The notes beneath the pieces were generated by a model. That model was not told where the DNA came from and searched no databases. It worked only from the letters and a program-made list of their open reading frames with translations. This document shows positions 34,466 through 47,199 of a stretch of DNA of 64,000 nt, in pieces. The translations under genes were made by a program, and so were the position numbers. This DNA is from Posidonia oceanica. Lineage: Eukaryota > Streptophyta > Magnoliopsida > Alismatales > Posidoniaceae. Where the stretch lies: assembly GCA_037176725.1 (NCBI GenBank), contig JAZBRS010000044.1, forward strand, positions 8,122,001-8,186,000, written 5' to 3'. Position 1 is the stretch's first letter, and each line of letters begins with the position of its first letter.

Positions 34466-37400
34466 GTATTTGTAGACACCCCATTTTGACAGGCTGAATT
34501 GGTGGAATCTCTCTTTCTGGTGGCTTCTGGACCAAACCAACACCTAAACCTAAACCCAAACCTAAAACCACACCCTCCTTTTCATCCTTCTCTTCAAAAC
34601 AAGCCCAAACTTAACCTAGAATCACACTCATTTCCTAAGCCCAAAAACTATAGGAAAACGCACCCTTCCTGACTTAGCAAACCTACCAAAAATCCTTAGA
34701 AATTTCAAACCGAAACCACTCCCAAAAATCCTAGAAAATCTAGGTAAAACTACCCTTTTTCGACACCTCAAAACCCTTGCTAAACCTTTCCAAATTCAAA
34801 CCCAAGCCCTAGGTCCAACACTAGAAATCTTAGGCTACACACTCGCCAAATTTCACCTCTTTTCAAAACTTCTAACCCCTCCATTTACCCAAATTATCCT
34901 TTTCTCTCTCTTGAATTATTCTTTTCTCTCTCCTCTCTCTCTCTCCTGATTATCCTCCCTCTTTTCACTCCCTTCTCTCTCTTCTTCCTACCTGACTGTG
35001 GGCCCCCTTGTGCATCTATCCCTTCTCAATCTTATTTTTATTTTTATCTTATTTTTAGCATTTTCTTTGACTTTCAAAAAATTATTTCCTTTCAACTCCT
35101 TTTTTTCCTCCTTACTCCTCCATTTCTCCCTTTTCTTCTTTCTTTCCCTTTTCCTTTCCTTCCTTCTACTAAATCCCTGAAAAATCCTTAAAAAGCTCTA
35201 AAACTCTAAAACAAGAGGAAAGCAAACCAAAACCCTAAAAGAAATAATTAAAAACTTAAACAAACGATTAAAAACCAAAAACCTGACTAAATCTAGCTAA
35301 AATGGAAAACCAAGAATGCAACTTAAGAATGCAAAACAAACAAAAGGAAAACGCTGTAAAATCAAGGAAAAAACCAAAATATAATCAAAACAAGTAAAAG
35401 TATAATCCTATTAAAAAACAATTAAGAAAACAAATCCTAAAAGAAAGAAAACACCTAAAAAATGCTAAGGCTAGTAATTAAGGAAAAAACCTAACTTAAC
35501 AATCCTCAAAAGAAAAAAATTGAAAACTTAATTAAAAAATAAAAACAAACAATCAAAATTTAAGAACACCTAATTAAAAACTTAACAAGAAAACCTAACC
35601 TAAAAAATATATATATTAAAAGAACTTAACAAACAAGAATCAAAAAACAAATCAAAGAGGACTTAAGGAGAAAAGACTAAAATCAAAAATCTAAAACTCA
35701 CCCTAATTAATCTAAAAACAAACTTTAAAAAATCCTAATCAACACCCCATGTACTTAACAAGAAAAACATAATTAAAAAACAACTTAAAAGATTTAACAA
35801 ACATTTAATCAAAATCAAAAACAAATCAAAAACAAAGAAAACCCTAAAAACCTTAATCAAAACTAAATCTCTTTAAACCTAATTAACTAATCAAAAACAA
35901 TCATTAAAAAACTTAATAAAAGTCCTAACTTAAAACACAATCATTCTAAAAACCTTTTCTATTTTTATTTTATTTTTACCTAATTTATTTTTTCTTCTTT
36001 TCCTTCCTCTTTCCTTTCCTTCCTTTCTTCCTTTCTTTCTATTTTTCTTCCTTTTCTTTTCCTGGGCCCGGTCCGGCCCGTTCCTCCCTTCCCTTCCCTT
36101 TTTCTTTTTGCCCTTCGCGGCCCAACCCGCTCGCTCGTCCTCCTCCTTCCCTTCTTCTTCTTCTTCTTCCACAGTTTCTCCCGCGCCAGCCATCTCCCTC
36201 CACCTCTTCAAATTCGATTTCAATCCTTCCCTCCCGATCACCTCAGCATCCAGCTCACTCCCCCTCTCTCGGCTCTCAGCAGGATTTCCAGGGGGCATTG
36301 ATTGCCGTCACCTCCAATCGTTCTTCGCTGCTGCAGCCGCTGCTCCCGCCAGTGGAATTTGAATTCCACCGCGTGCTCCACTCGCTCGGGCCCCCTGATA
36401 AAGCCTCCAGCCTCTTCCTCCTTCAACGCCTTTGGATCGTCCAAGAGAGAGCGAGAGAAACCAAAGCTCAGAGCACCCAAAACTCCCTCCCTCTTCCACT
36501 GAAATTCAGCATCCTTCTTCCTCTTCTTTTTCATCCACACCAGAGCGCCTAACTCCCAGTAGAATCCCCTCAATTTCCTCCCCAAATCCACCCAGGCAAC
36601 CACACTATAGCCCTCCATTCAGCACCCAAATCCGCCCTGCATCCACCTCCTAATTCACCCATTTCCCCAGCAGAACCCATCACCCCCATCCTTCCAGAAT
36701 TCCCTTCTCTTCCGTTCACAGAACCCCCCCAAACTCCGTCCAGAAACTCACCAGCATACCACCTTCCAGACCCCCCAAACCATTAGCCTTTCCTCTCCCC
36801 ACAGGCCGAGCACTTCACTTCAAACACCTAGCTATCTTCCACCAGAAAATCCACTCGATGACCAAACTCCCTCTCCAGTCCACCACCGGCCCTTCCCAGC
36901 ATCCAGAAACGCTCACGAACCCCCCAGCAAGTCGCCGGTGCCCTCCATTTGATCCCAAGAGCAGAGGACAGCCACCTCCACCTGTTGCTGTCCGCAGGGC
37001 ACCCACTGAAGCAAACTTCCGCTCCACACTGCCAAGCTTGGTTCCAGAGATCCAGGAAGCTCCGGAGTGCACCACTGATTCGATCCCGACGCTCCCGAGC
37101 CGTCGACAGCCCCTGCAACACCCGGACGAACCCTGCCGGTGACCACTGAATCAGCCGACGTCGGGAGAGCGTTTCAGCCAGCGAAAGAGGTACCTCCCTT
37201 TTCCCTTAGCTTAGTTTCCTTCTCGGCGTGCTTTTCCGGCCTTTAGACTAGGGCTTCGCCGCCTCTTCTCCAGAGTCAACGCCGCAGTCAACTCCTTCTT
37301 CTTCGGCGAGCTCTGAGCTCGGATCGTCGCTCCAGCTGCAGAACGCCTCGCCGACGGACGTCCGAGCTCCGTACGACCTCCAAGAGCACGCCCCTGCCCT

Positions 37401-38075
37401 CAGATCTCACCAACGTCGCGTCGATCGTCCAGGCTGCCTCCGAACAGTTCTGCAGGATCCGTCGTCTTCTCCGGCCACCCTCAGGCAACGTCACGAGCCG
37501 CCGACGCAGCCCAGACCTCCGTCAAGCTCCGGAGAACGCCGCCGACTGCTCTGCGCCACGCCAACCCCCCTCCTCCGCCGTTCATGGTCGCTGGTAGCTC
37601 TGTGCTACAGTAACCATGGCCGCGGCCCTTACACTGTAGCTTTATTTTCCTCTGCTAAGCTAATTTGTCATTAAATTGCATTTTCGGTCCCTGTTTCTAA
37701 TTTATTGCATTCTAATCCTGCCTCTGTTTAAAACTCATTTAATTCCGCATTTAAATCATATGAAATTGCATGAAAAATCCAAAAAACTAATTAATTACAT
37801 GTTAGTCCCTCTGCAGTGTTTTCCTTCAGTGTTTATTTTAATTCAAGCCCTCTGGTTTTCCATTATTGCATGTTAGTCCTTCCATCAATAATCTAATTTA
37901 ATGCTTGTATTTTACCTTAGTAAATTGCATTTTTAAACCCTACTATTTTCCCCATTTGTACTTTAGTCCTCTGTTCTGTTAATTAATGCATTCATTCTTC
38001 ATCTTTTCTTACTGCATTGCATCATTTCCCCCATATTTTCTGATTTTTGCATATAGGTCCTTCATTAATGCACAG

Positions 38076-41000
38076 TGTAGTAATCCCAATCAGAATCAGG
38101 GTTACTATTAGCGGCTATGTCCAAGAAGGAAGACTTAACTCGAAAACATTTAAAAAAAGGGAAAAGGGGAAGAAAAGAAGAAGATAAAACAAAATCGGAG
38201 TCGCCACCAAGTCTATTAGATCGGGAGACAAGGAAAACCGGGGAAATGCGTGAATAATCACGCAAAACCAAGCAAAAGAAATGAGATGCAAATGATGTGA
38301 CTCGTGCCTAGGATCAGGGCAATATGGTCATTGCGGGCCAAGAGAGAGGGCAAGGACTCCTGTTACATGCGGGGAAGGTGTTAGGCACCCCCGACACACC
38401 CGAGAATCGGTGTTTCTAGGCTTACGCTCGCATACGTAGGGAAATGCAGACTTTGAATACCTAAGAGCCAATGAATGTCTATCTAAATGCTCAAAGGTGT
38501 GCTCTAAGTGATGGAATGCAATGCAAGAAAATAAACGTGCAGTCTAAGCGCTCAGCAACGCTGTCTGTGTTCCGAACCGGGCGAAACCTGGCTCGTGAGA
38601 ACTCCAGGCAGTAAGCATCACTGCCCTGATGCAAATGCAGGCGATAAAACAAAACAACGGTGAAAATAGGCAATGCGGGCGACATGCGAGAGGAAATAAC
38701 GAAAAACATGCAAAACGGTGCAAGAAACAAAGTCGACACGCAAAGCGGTGCGAGAAACGAAGTTGACATGAAAAATGATGCGAGAAACGAAGTAAGAACG
38801 TAAAACGATGGGAGAAACACAGCAAGAACATAAAACAGTGCGAAAAACAAAGTCGACATGCAGAACGGTGCAAGAAACAAGCGAGACACGCAAAACGGCG
38901 CAAGAAACAAGCGAGGCACGCAAAACGGTGCAAGAAACAAAGTCGGCACGCAAAACGATGCGATAAACAAAGCAGGCACGCAAAACGGTGCAAGAAACAA
39001 AGCGAGAATGTAAAACAGTGCGAGAAACGAAGTTGGCACGCAAAACGGTGCAAGAAACAAAGTCGGCACGTAAAACGGTGCAAGAAACAAAGCGAGAATG
39101 TAAAACAGTGCGAGAAACAAAGTCGGCACGCAAAACAGTGCAAGAAACCAAGTTGGCACGCAAAATGGTGCAAGAAACAAAGCGGGCACGCAGAACGGTG
39201 CAAGAAACAAAGTCGGGCACGGAAAACAGTGCAGGAAACAAAGCGGCACGCAAAACAGTGCAAGAAACAAAGCGGGCACGCAAAACGGTGCAAGAAATAA
39301 AGTCAGGCACGCAAAACGGTGCAAGAACAAAGTCGAGCACGTAAAACGGTGCAAGAAACAAAGTGGTACACAAAACGGTGCGAGAAACAAAGTGGCACGT
39401 AAAACGGTGCACGAAACAAAGTCGGGCACGCAAAACGGTGCAAGAAACAAAGCAGCACGCAAAACGGTGCGAGAAACAAAGTCGGGCACGCAAAACAGTG
39501 CAAGAAACAAAACGGCACGCAAAACAGTGCGAGAAGCAAAGTTGGGCACGCAAAACGGTGCAAGAAACAAAGCGGCATGCAAAACGGTGGAAGAAACAAA
39601 GCTGGCACGCAAAACGGTGCGAGAAACAAAGCAGCAAAGAGCGCGTAAAAGCCATGCAATGCGAATGATGTGCAAAAGATGCTGCTGAAGTTCAAGAGGA
39701 CTTACCTTGGAAATCTGAAGCCTGATCTGAAATCTGATTGGTCCATGCTGAAGAGCGCTCCGCCGGGGTCGCCCAGGTAGCTTAGTTGAGAAGATCCAAC
39801 GGCCGGATCTGAAGATATCCAGACTTCAAGACAGGAGGCCGGAATAGGGGAGAAGATAAGATCTAAGTGTAAAAGGGGGCCTATGAGTGTGCAAAACAAG
39901 TCCTCCCACGTAAATGGGAGCTAAGAGTGCTCAGGTGTGTGCGAGAGATGCCAGATGCAAGAATGCATGAATGCAATGCATGCAGAATGCAAGAAAAGAC
40001 TTAGGGATGATTTTTCAAAAAACTGGGGACTTACATGCAATTTTGAAAAGATGGGGGTCTGAATGCAAGGATTTTGAAAGGTTAGAGGCTTTTATGCAAG
40101 GTTTTTGGGAAGTGGAGGGCCTGAATGCAATTTTACAAAATGCAGGGTTCAAAATGCAAATTTTCAGGGTAGCCATGCATCCGGACAAGTTTTGAAATCG
40201 AATGGTAAATCGACATGCAATTTTGAAATCAACAGGGTCTAAAATGCAATTTTTCCAGCAAAACAGGTGTCTGAGTGGTCTGGGAATGCAAACAGGGGCC
40301 TATATGCAGTTTTTCAAACATGTAGGGTCAAAAATGCAATTTTATAAGCAAAACATGCATTTAAATACATACTGTGCATGAAGAAGGACCTATATGCAAA
40401 AATCAAATAATATGAAGGAAATGATGCAATGCAGTAAGAAAAAGTGAAAAATAAAACCTAAGTTAGCAGATCAGAGGATTAAATTGCAAATAAGAACAGC
40501 AACAGGGGCCAGAAATGCAATATAGTAAGGTAAAATACAAGCATTAAATCAAATTAACATCAATAGGACTAACATGCAATAATATAAAACAAGAGGACTG
40601 GAATTTAAAGGAAACATTGAAGAGAAACACTGTGGTAGGACTGACATGCAATTAGTTGATTTTTTGGATTTTTCATGCAATTTTATAAGATTAACATACG
40701 AAATTAAATGAATGATAAACAGGAACAGGACCAGAAAGCAATAAAGTAAGAAAGCAAGGTAAACATGCAATTTGATGGCAAAATAGCTTAGTAAAGAAAA
40801 ATAACGCTATAGTATTTTTGCAGAAACGACGACCACTGTAGCAGTTGCTACCAGCGGCCGTCGAGGGGGACAGAGGGATGCTGGTGAGGCGAGGGACGAC
40901 AGGCGACCTTCTCCGGAGATAGGCGGACCTCGGAGCAGCGCCGGCGTGGCTTGGTGCTGCATGGAGCAGGCTGGAGAGCTGGACGGAGCTTGGCAGACCT

Positions 41001-43891
41001 GCTCGGAGGCAGAGAAGACGATCGGCGTGTTTGCAGGGCGGTCTGAGTCCACCGGAGTGTTGCTGCTGACCGCGCGGTTCTCAGGGGACGGCCGGAGCAG
41101 CATTCTGCTCACAAACGCGGCGAAGCGAGCGTCGAGCTCGCCGGAGAAGACGGGTCAGCGGCGGAGCTGACCCGTCGAAGGACGAGAAGAAATCCTAATA
41201 TAATGGCTGGAAAAGCACGAGAGGAAGAAATTTAAGCTTCAGGGAGGGAGAGGTACCTGTTTCGCTGGCTGAGGTGTCCCCCCGACGTCAGCTGCTTTAG
41301 CGCTCACCGGCGGAGATCGTCCGGAGGTCGTAGACATCGTCGTCGGCCCGGGAGCGGTGGGAACGGATCAGTGGAGCTCTCCGGAGCTTCCTGGATCTCT
41401 GGAACGAAGCTTCGACGGACGGAGCGGAGTTTGGCTCCAGTGGGTGCTCTGCAGACCGCCTGAGGTGGGTAGGTTTGTTTGCCGCTCGCCGGATCGGCTG
41501 GAGGGTACCGGTGAACTTCTGGAGGGTTTGTCAGTGTGCGTGGATGCTCAGGAGGGCCGGGGAAAGGCTGGAGAGGAGGTTTGGTTGTCGGGTGAATTTT
41601 GGACAGAATTGGGCAGAGGTGTTTGTTGTGGAGGTCTCTGGCTGCGAGGGAAGAGATGGCTAATGGTTTGGGGGGTCTGGAAGGTAGTGTGCTGGTGGGT
41701 TTGGTGGTAGAGTTTGGAGGGATTTTGTGAACAGAAGAAGGGGGAATTTTGGGGAAGACGGAGTGATGGGTTCTGGCTTGGTTCGGGGTGAACTGGGGGG
41801 TGGATTCAGGGTGGTTTGGGCTGCTGAATGGGTGGCTGTAATGGTGTTTGTCTGGGTGGATTTGGGGAGGAAATTGGAGGGATTCTCCTGGGTGGAACGG
41901 GTTCTGGTGTGGATGGAAAAGAAGAGGAAGAAGGATGCTCAATTGCAGTGGGAGGAGGGTGGATTTCTTGGGTTCTCTGGCTGGGGATTGCACACGGAGG
42001 AGCGTGGTCGTTCTGGGATGCTTGAGGGTGTCTTTTTCTGGTCGGGCGCTACTGGTTTTGTTCTACTGGTGCGGCTGCAAGTTCGGCGGCAATTAATTGC
42101 CGGAAGAGGTGGTGGCAGACGCACGACTGAGGCAAGCGGCGCGTGCTGGTCCGACCTGGGCAGACGACGTGCGACGCGCAAGGACGGCCAGGAGAGGACG
42201 ATGATGTGTCGACTGGCGAAGGCTGGCTGTTGCAGAAAAAAGAAGGAAGAAAAAAAAGAAACCAAAGGGAGGCGGGAGAAGAAGAAGAAGGGAAGAAAAG
42301 GAGGGGAGTCGGCCGTGAGCCTGGGCCGAAAAAGAGAGAAAAGAAAAATTAAGAAAGAAAAAGAAAATGAAAGGAAGAAAAGGAAAGGAAGAAGATGAAA
42401 AATAGAAAAAGATTTGAAAATGTTTTTTAAAGTAGTTGCTTTAAGTTAGGGTTTTTAATTAGGTTTTTGAAGATTGTTTTTGAAATAATTAGGGTTAAAA
42501 GGAGTTTTAGTTTTAATTTAAGTTTTTAGGAATTAAGTTTTCTTTAAATTGTATTTAATTTGGTTTAAATATTTGTTACATTTTTTAATTATTTCTTAGT
42601 TAAGTTCTCCTTGTTAAGTTTTTAATTGAGTGTTGGGATTTTTAATTAGGCTTTTTTAATGGATTGCTTCTTGATTAATTAGGAGGAGCTTTAGTCTTTT
42701 AGTTTTTTTTTTTTTAGTTTTTTCTTAAGTCCCTTTTAAATTGCTTTTTGATTTTGTTTGTTAAATTCTTTTAATAATTTTTTTAGTTAAGTTTTTCTTG
42801 TTAAGCTTTTTCCTTTTTTCCTCTTCAATTAAATTGTTTTGAAGTTTTCTAATTACTTCTTTTAGGTTTATTAAGTTAAGTTTTTTCTTAATTACTTGTC
42901 TTAGTATTTTAGATTGTTTTCTTCTTTTTTAGGATTTGTTTTTGATCATTTTTAATGAGGTTTTTACTTTTGGTTTGTTTTGATTATATTTTGGTTTTTT
43001 TACTTGATTTTATAGCATTTTCTTTTGTTTGTTTTGTATTTTTTAGATTGCATTCTTAATTTCCCTTTTTTAGTTGGATTTGATTAGGTTTTTGTTTTTA
43101 ATTATTTGTTTAAGTTTTGAATTACTTATTTTTAAGATTTTGATTTGTTTTTCTTTTGTTTTGAGTTTTGAAGGTTTTTATAGGTTTTTTGAGGATTTAG
43201 TGGAAGAAAGGAAAAGAAAGGGAAAAGGAAAAAGAAAAGGAAGAAATGGTGAAGGAAGGAAGAAAGAGAGGAGTGGAAGGAAAATAAATATTAGAAAATC
43301 AAGGAATAAGCTAAAAAATAGAATAAAAATGCAAATACGATACAGAAGAGAGAGATGCACAAGGTGGGTCCACAGCCAGGCAAGAAGAAGGGAGAGAAGG
43401 GAGTGAAAAGAGGGAGGATAATCAGGAGAGAGAGAGAGAAGAGAGAAAAGAATAATCTAGGAGAGAGAAAAGGATAATTTGGGTAAATGGAGGGTTTAGA
43501 GGTTTTGAAAAGGGGTGAAATTTGGTGGGTGTGTGGCCTAGAGTCTCTAGTGTTGGACCAAGGGTTTAGATTTGGATTTTGGAAGGGTTTTGGAGGGGTT
43601 TTGAGGTGTAAAAAAAGGGTAGTTTTACCTAGGTTTTCTAGGATTTTTGGGAGTGGTTTTGGTTTGAAATTTTGAGGGCTCTTTGATGGGTTTGCTAAGT
43701 TAGGAAGGGTGAGTTTTCCTATGGTTTTTGGGTAGTTTTTGGGTTCGGGAAAGGGGTGTAATGTTAGGTTGAGTTTGGGCTTGTTTTGAGGGAAAAGAAG
43801 AAAGGAAATGTGTGGGTTTGGACCTAGGTTTGGGTTCAGAAGCCACCAGAAGATTCCAATCGATTCAGCCTGTCAAAATGGGGTGTCAACA
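38076..43891 (-). mobile_element. Solo LTR D (5816 bp), minus orientation, inside LTR C
   Basis: Runs TGTAGTAATCCC to TGTCAACA with the exact duplication CACAG at 38071-38075 and 43892-43896. Same block order as the B LTRs: GAGTCGCCACC at 38198-38208, conserved block at 38371-38417, minisatellite at 38700-39634, AT-rich ATGCAATTTT segment (39990-40800), GC-rich segment (40850-41700), purine-rich run (42230-42420), T-rich run (42420-43190). No pol remains. Its AT-rich segment is shorter than in B. Confidence 0.94.
38700..39634. repeat. Expanded 30-bp minisatellite in LTR D, about 31 units
   Basis: The unit is CACGCAAAACGGTGCAAGAA plus ACAAAGCGG or a close variant, 29-31 bp. At about thirty-one copies this is the longest of the four arrays. 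ORFs of up to 394 codons (38491-39675) are produced by the repeat alone and encode decapeptides rich in Cys, Phe, Leu and Ala. Confidence 0.93.
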
Positions 43892-45112
43892 CACAGCATA
43901 CATTTAAATGCATATTTTGCTTATAAAATTGCATTTTAGACCCTGCTTATTTTAAAAATTGCACATAGGTCCTCTGTATGCTTATAAAAGCCATTTAAAT
44001 GCATATTTTGCTTATAAAATTGCATTTTAGACCCTACATATTTAAAAATTGCATATAGGACCTCTGTTTGCATTCTTAGACCATTAAGACCACTGTTTTG
44101 CTTACAAAATTGCATTTTAGACCCTACTTATTTCAAAATTGCATGTTAATCCCCCATATGATTTTAAAACTTGTCCTAATGCATGTTTACCTTGTAAAAT
44201 TGCATTTTGAACCCTGCATTTTGCAAATTGCACTCAGACCCTCCAATTTTCAAAAACCTTGCATAAAAGCCCCTAACGTTTCAAAATCTTTGCATTTAGA
44301 TCCCCACTTTTTCAAAAATTGCATATAAGTTCCCAAGTTTTCTGAAAAATCATCCCTAGGTCTTTTCTTGCATTCTGCATGCATTGCACTCATGCATTCT
44401 TGCATTTGGCATTCCTTACACACACTTAAGCATTCTTAGCTTCCCTTTACATGGGAGGACCTGTTGTGCACACCCTTAGGACCTCCTGTACACCTAGATC
44501 CATTCTTCTCCCCTGTTCTGGCCCCTCTGCCTTGAAGCTGGGATATCTTCAGATCTGGCCGTTGGATCTTCTCAACCAAGCTACCTGGACGACCCCAGCG
44601 GAGCGCTCTTCAGCATGGACCAAGCAGTTTTCAGATCAGGCTTCAGATTTCTAAGGTAAGTCCTCCTGAACCCTTGCACAGCATTCATTTGCACACCATT
44701 TGCATTGTAGGCATTGTTTTTGCTTTCTGATTTCTCGAGCATATAGAATAGGACTTCCTCTTCTTATATATCAACTTTGTCTCCTCTTTTTGCGTACCCC
44801 TAGTGCTTTGTGTTACGTTTCCCCTGAATTCACCACTAATTGTAACTTTCTTCCTCCTTTTTCCACGGTCCGATCGCATCGCGAGCTTTTGGCAGCGTGC
44901 GAGACACATCGTGAGACATTTTGGTGGGAAACGGTCACAAAACAGTGGTAATCCTTCCACTTGCTTCCCTTCCCCTTTGTAGGTCTTCACACCTACTTTG
45001 CGTGGTCTTTAAACAACGCTCATTCTCACACTTACGCTGTTTACTTCCCCTTTGCTTCTCCTGCCCTTTCTCTTTGCATTTGCATCTGCATGGCTTTATC
45101 GATGTTTTATCT

Positions 45113-45600
45113 CGCTTGCTTTGGCACCGTTTTGCGTGCCCGCTTTCTCTTGGCACCGTTTTACGTGCCCGCTTTCTCTTGGCACTGTTTTGCGTACTCG
45201 CTTTCTTTTGGCACCGTTTTGCATGCCCGCTTCGTCTTTTGGCACCATTTTGCGTGCCCACTTTCTTTTGGCACCATTTTGCGTGCTCGCTTTCTTTTGA
45301 CACCGTTTTGCGTGCCCGCTTCGTCTTTTGGCACCGTTTTGCGTGCCCGCTTAGTCTTTTGGCACCGTTTTGCGTGCTCGCTTTCTTTTGGCACCGTTTT
45401 GCGTGTTCGCTTTCTTTTGGCACCGTTTTGCCTGCCCACTTCGTCTTTTGGCACCGTTTTGCGTGTCCGCTTTGCTTTTGGCACCGTTTTGCGTGCTGAC
45501 TTTGTTTTCTGGCACCATTTTGCGTGCCGCTCTGTCTTTTGCGCCATTTTGTGTGCCGCTCTCGTTTCTCGCATCGTTTTGCGTGTCTTATGCCGTTTTC
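45113..45600. repeat. 30-bp minisatellite in LTR C, about 16 units
   Basis: GGCACCGTTTTGCGTGCCCG plus CTTTCTTTT or CTTCGTCTTTT repeats 29-31 bp apart, the reverse complement of the arrays in B and D. Confidence 0.9.
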
Positions 45601-46299
45601 TCTTGCATGTCGCCTGCATTGCTTGGTTTTACCGCCGTTTTGCTTTTCCATCTGCATTTGCATATAGGGCAATGATGCTTACTGCCTGGAGTTCTCACGA
45701 GCCAGGTTTCGCCCGGTTCGGAACACAGACAGCGCTGCTGAGCACTTAGACCGCACGTTTACTTTCCTGTATTGCATCCCACCACTTAGAGCACACCTAT
45801 GAGCATTCATTCAAGCATTCATTGGCATTTAGGCATTCAAACCTGCATTTCCCTGCATATGCGAGCGTAAGCCTAGAAAGACCGATTCTCGGGCGTGTTA
45901 AGGGTGCCTAACACCTTCCCCGCACGTAACAGGAGTCCTTGCCCAGTCTTCTGGCCCGCAATGACCATATTGCCCTTATCCTAGGCATGAGTCATATCAT
46001 TTGCATTCATTTGCATTTGCTTTCTTTTGCATTGCTTTGCATTGCATCCTTTGCTTGGTTTTGCGTGTTAACTCACGCATTTCCCTCGATTTTCCTTGTC
46101 TCCCGATAATAGACACGGTGGCGACTCTGAATTGTCTTATCTTCTTCTTTTCTTATCTTTTCTCCCCTGTTTTAAATGTTTTCGAGTTGAACCTTCCTCC
46201 TCGGACATAGCCGCTTATAGTGAGCCTGATTCCGATCGGTGCACGCGAGCTTCTGGCAGTGTACATGGATGATCTAAACACCGGGATTACTACAGTATT

Positions 46300-47199
46300 G
46301 ATCTTGTTGAGGATGGTTAGTTCTAAATGTTTGCTTAATGAGATTTTATTCGTATCTGCACTCTTTTATTTTTTGTTGATAATCTAACAGTATTTAAGTG
46401 CACAGGGTAGATGATATGGATCGATGATGTGTACATCCCAACAACTGCAAAGTCTTGGAGACATTTAAATGCCATCTGATTAACCCATGAAATCACATCT
46501 CAACCCTTAATTCAATTAATCCCTGATGAATGACATGTGGTAGCCTATTTATTTTTATGCACCATGGCTTCATGGACCGATTACCGTGTCAAACCAAGGT
46601 CCTGTTTCAAGCATTAATAATGTGCACTAGTATGAGTATGCCCATTTACTATTCCATATGGTCATTAACAAGATATCATGGTCATTATCTCGGTGTCAAC
46701 AACTAGTTCAAGGGAAGTGATGTGGGAATCAAAGTTTTTGACAAATCCTACAAAAGGGACACATTCAATGTTATTTTCGCAATGAAATATTTGACAAAGA
46801 TCGAGCAAGTAGATAAACTACAGTTTGAAGCCATTCCTGTGAAAACGAACATGTTGAGCTTGTTGACAAGGAATGGATCAACATCCATCCAAGCGCCCCA
46901 AATTCGATTTGTTTCCGGTCCTCAATTTATAACCTACTAGATATATATACTCTTGGGGATAGCACATGTGTGTTGCATATTGCATATTGACTCTCTAGTT
47001 TTCGTAAATAAAAATCCATCAGGCTAATGTTTTAGCATATATCTTTGCCTATCCAAGGTGATTAGCTCATTGTTTTCCCTATTGTTTTCAATCATCATAT
47101 ATATCAACACTTGGTTTGGTTATTTATCGTAGCATTTATTACAGTTGAATTTCATCTGTTGAAATTCGAAGTGCTCAATGAGGGATCTTGTAAAGTTGT
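46300..47199. other. Unclassified DNA between LTR C and LTR G
   Basis: AT-rich and of single-copy appearance. The only open frame of note is 46707-46940 on the plus strand (78 codons, no ATG at its start, beginning FKGSDVGIKVFDKSY). I do not recognise it; it could be a gene fragment or chance. Confidence 0.35.

Larger units (their letters stand above)
34471..46294 (+). mobile_element. Solo LTR C (about 6.0 kb), plus orientation, split by LTR D
   Basis: It starts TGTAGACACCCC and ends GGGATTACTACA, flanked by GTATT at 34466-34470 and 46295-46299. Without D and its duplication it is about 6003 bp, matching the giant LTR family. Its blocks are the reverse complement of LTR B: a C/T-rich segment (35980-36180), a GC-rich segment (37100-37620), TGCATTTT words (37670-38060 and 43900-44420), a 30-bp minisatellite (45113-45600), the conserved block (45875-45930) and GGTGGCGACTC (46117-46127). 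No internal genes, hence solo. Confidence 0.93.

Noticed and set aside
38491..39675. A 394-codon minus-strand ORF and overlapping 345- and 249-codon ORFs, Cys/Phe/Leu-rich
   Set aside because: All are created by the 30-bp minisatellite in LTR D, whose period keeps several frames open; they encode decapeptide repeats.
44935..45749. Long ORFs on both strands
   Set aside because: By-products of the 30-bp minisatellite in LTR C.
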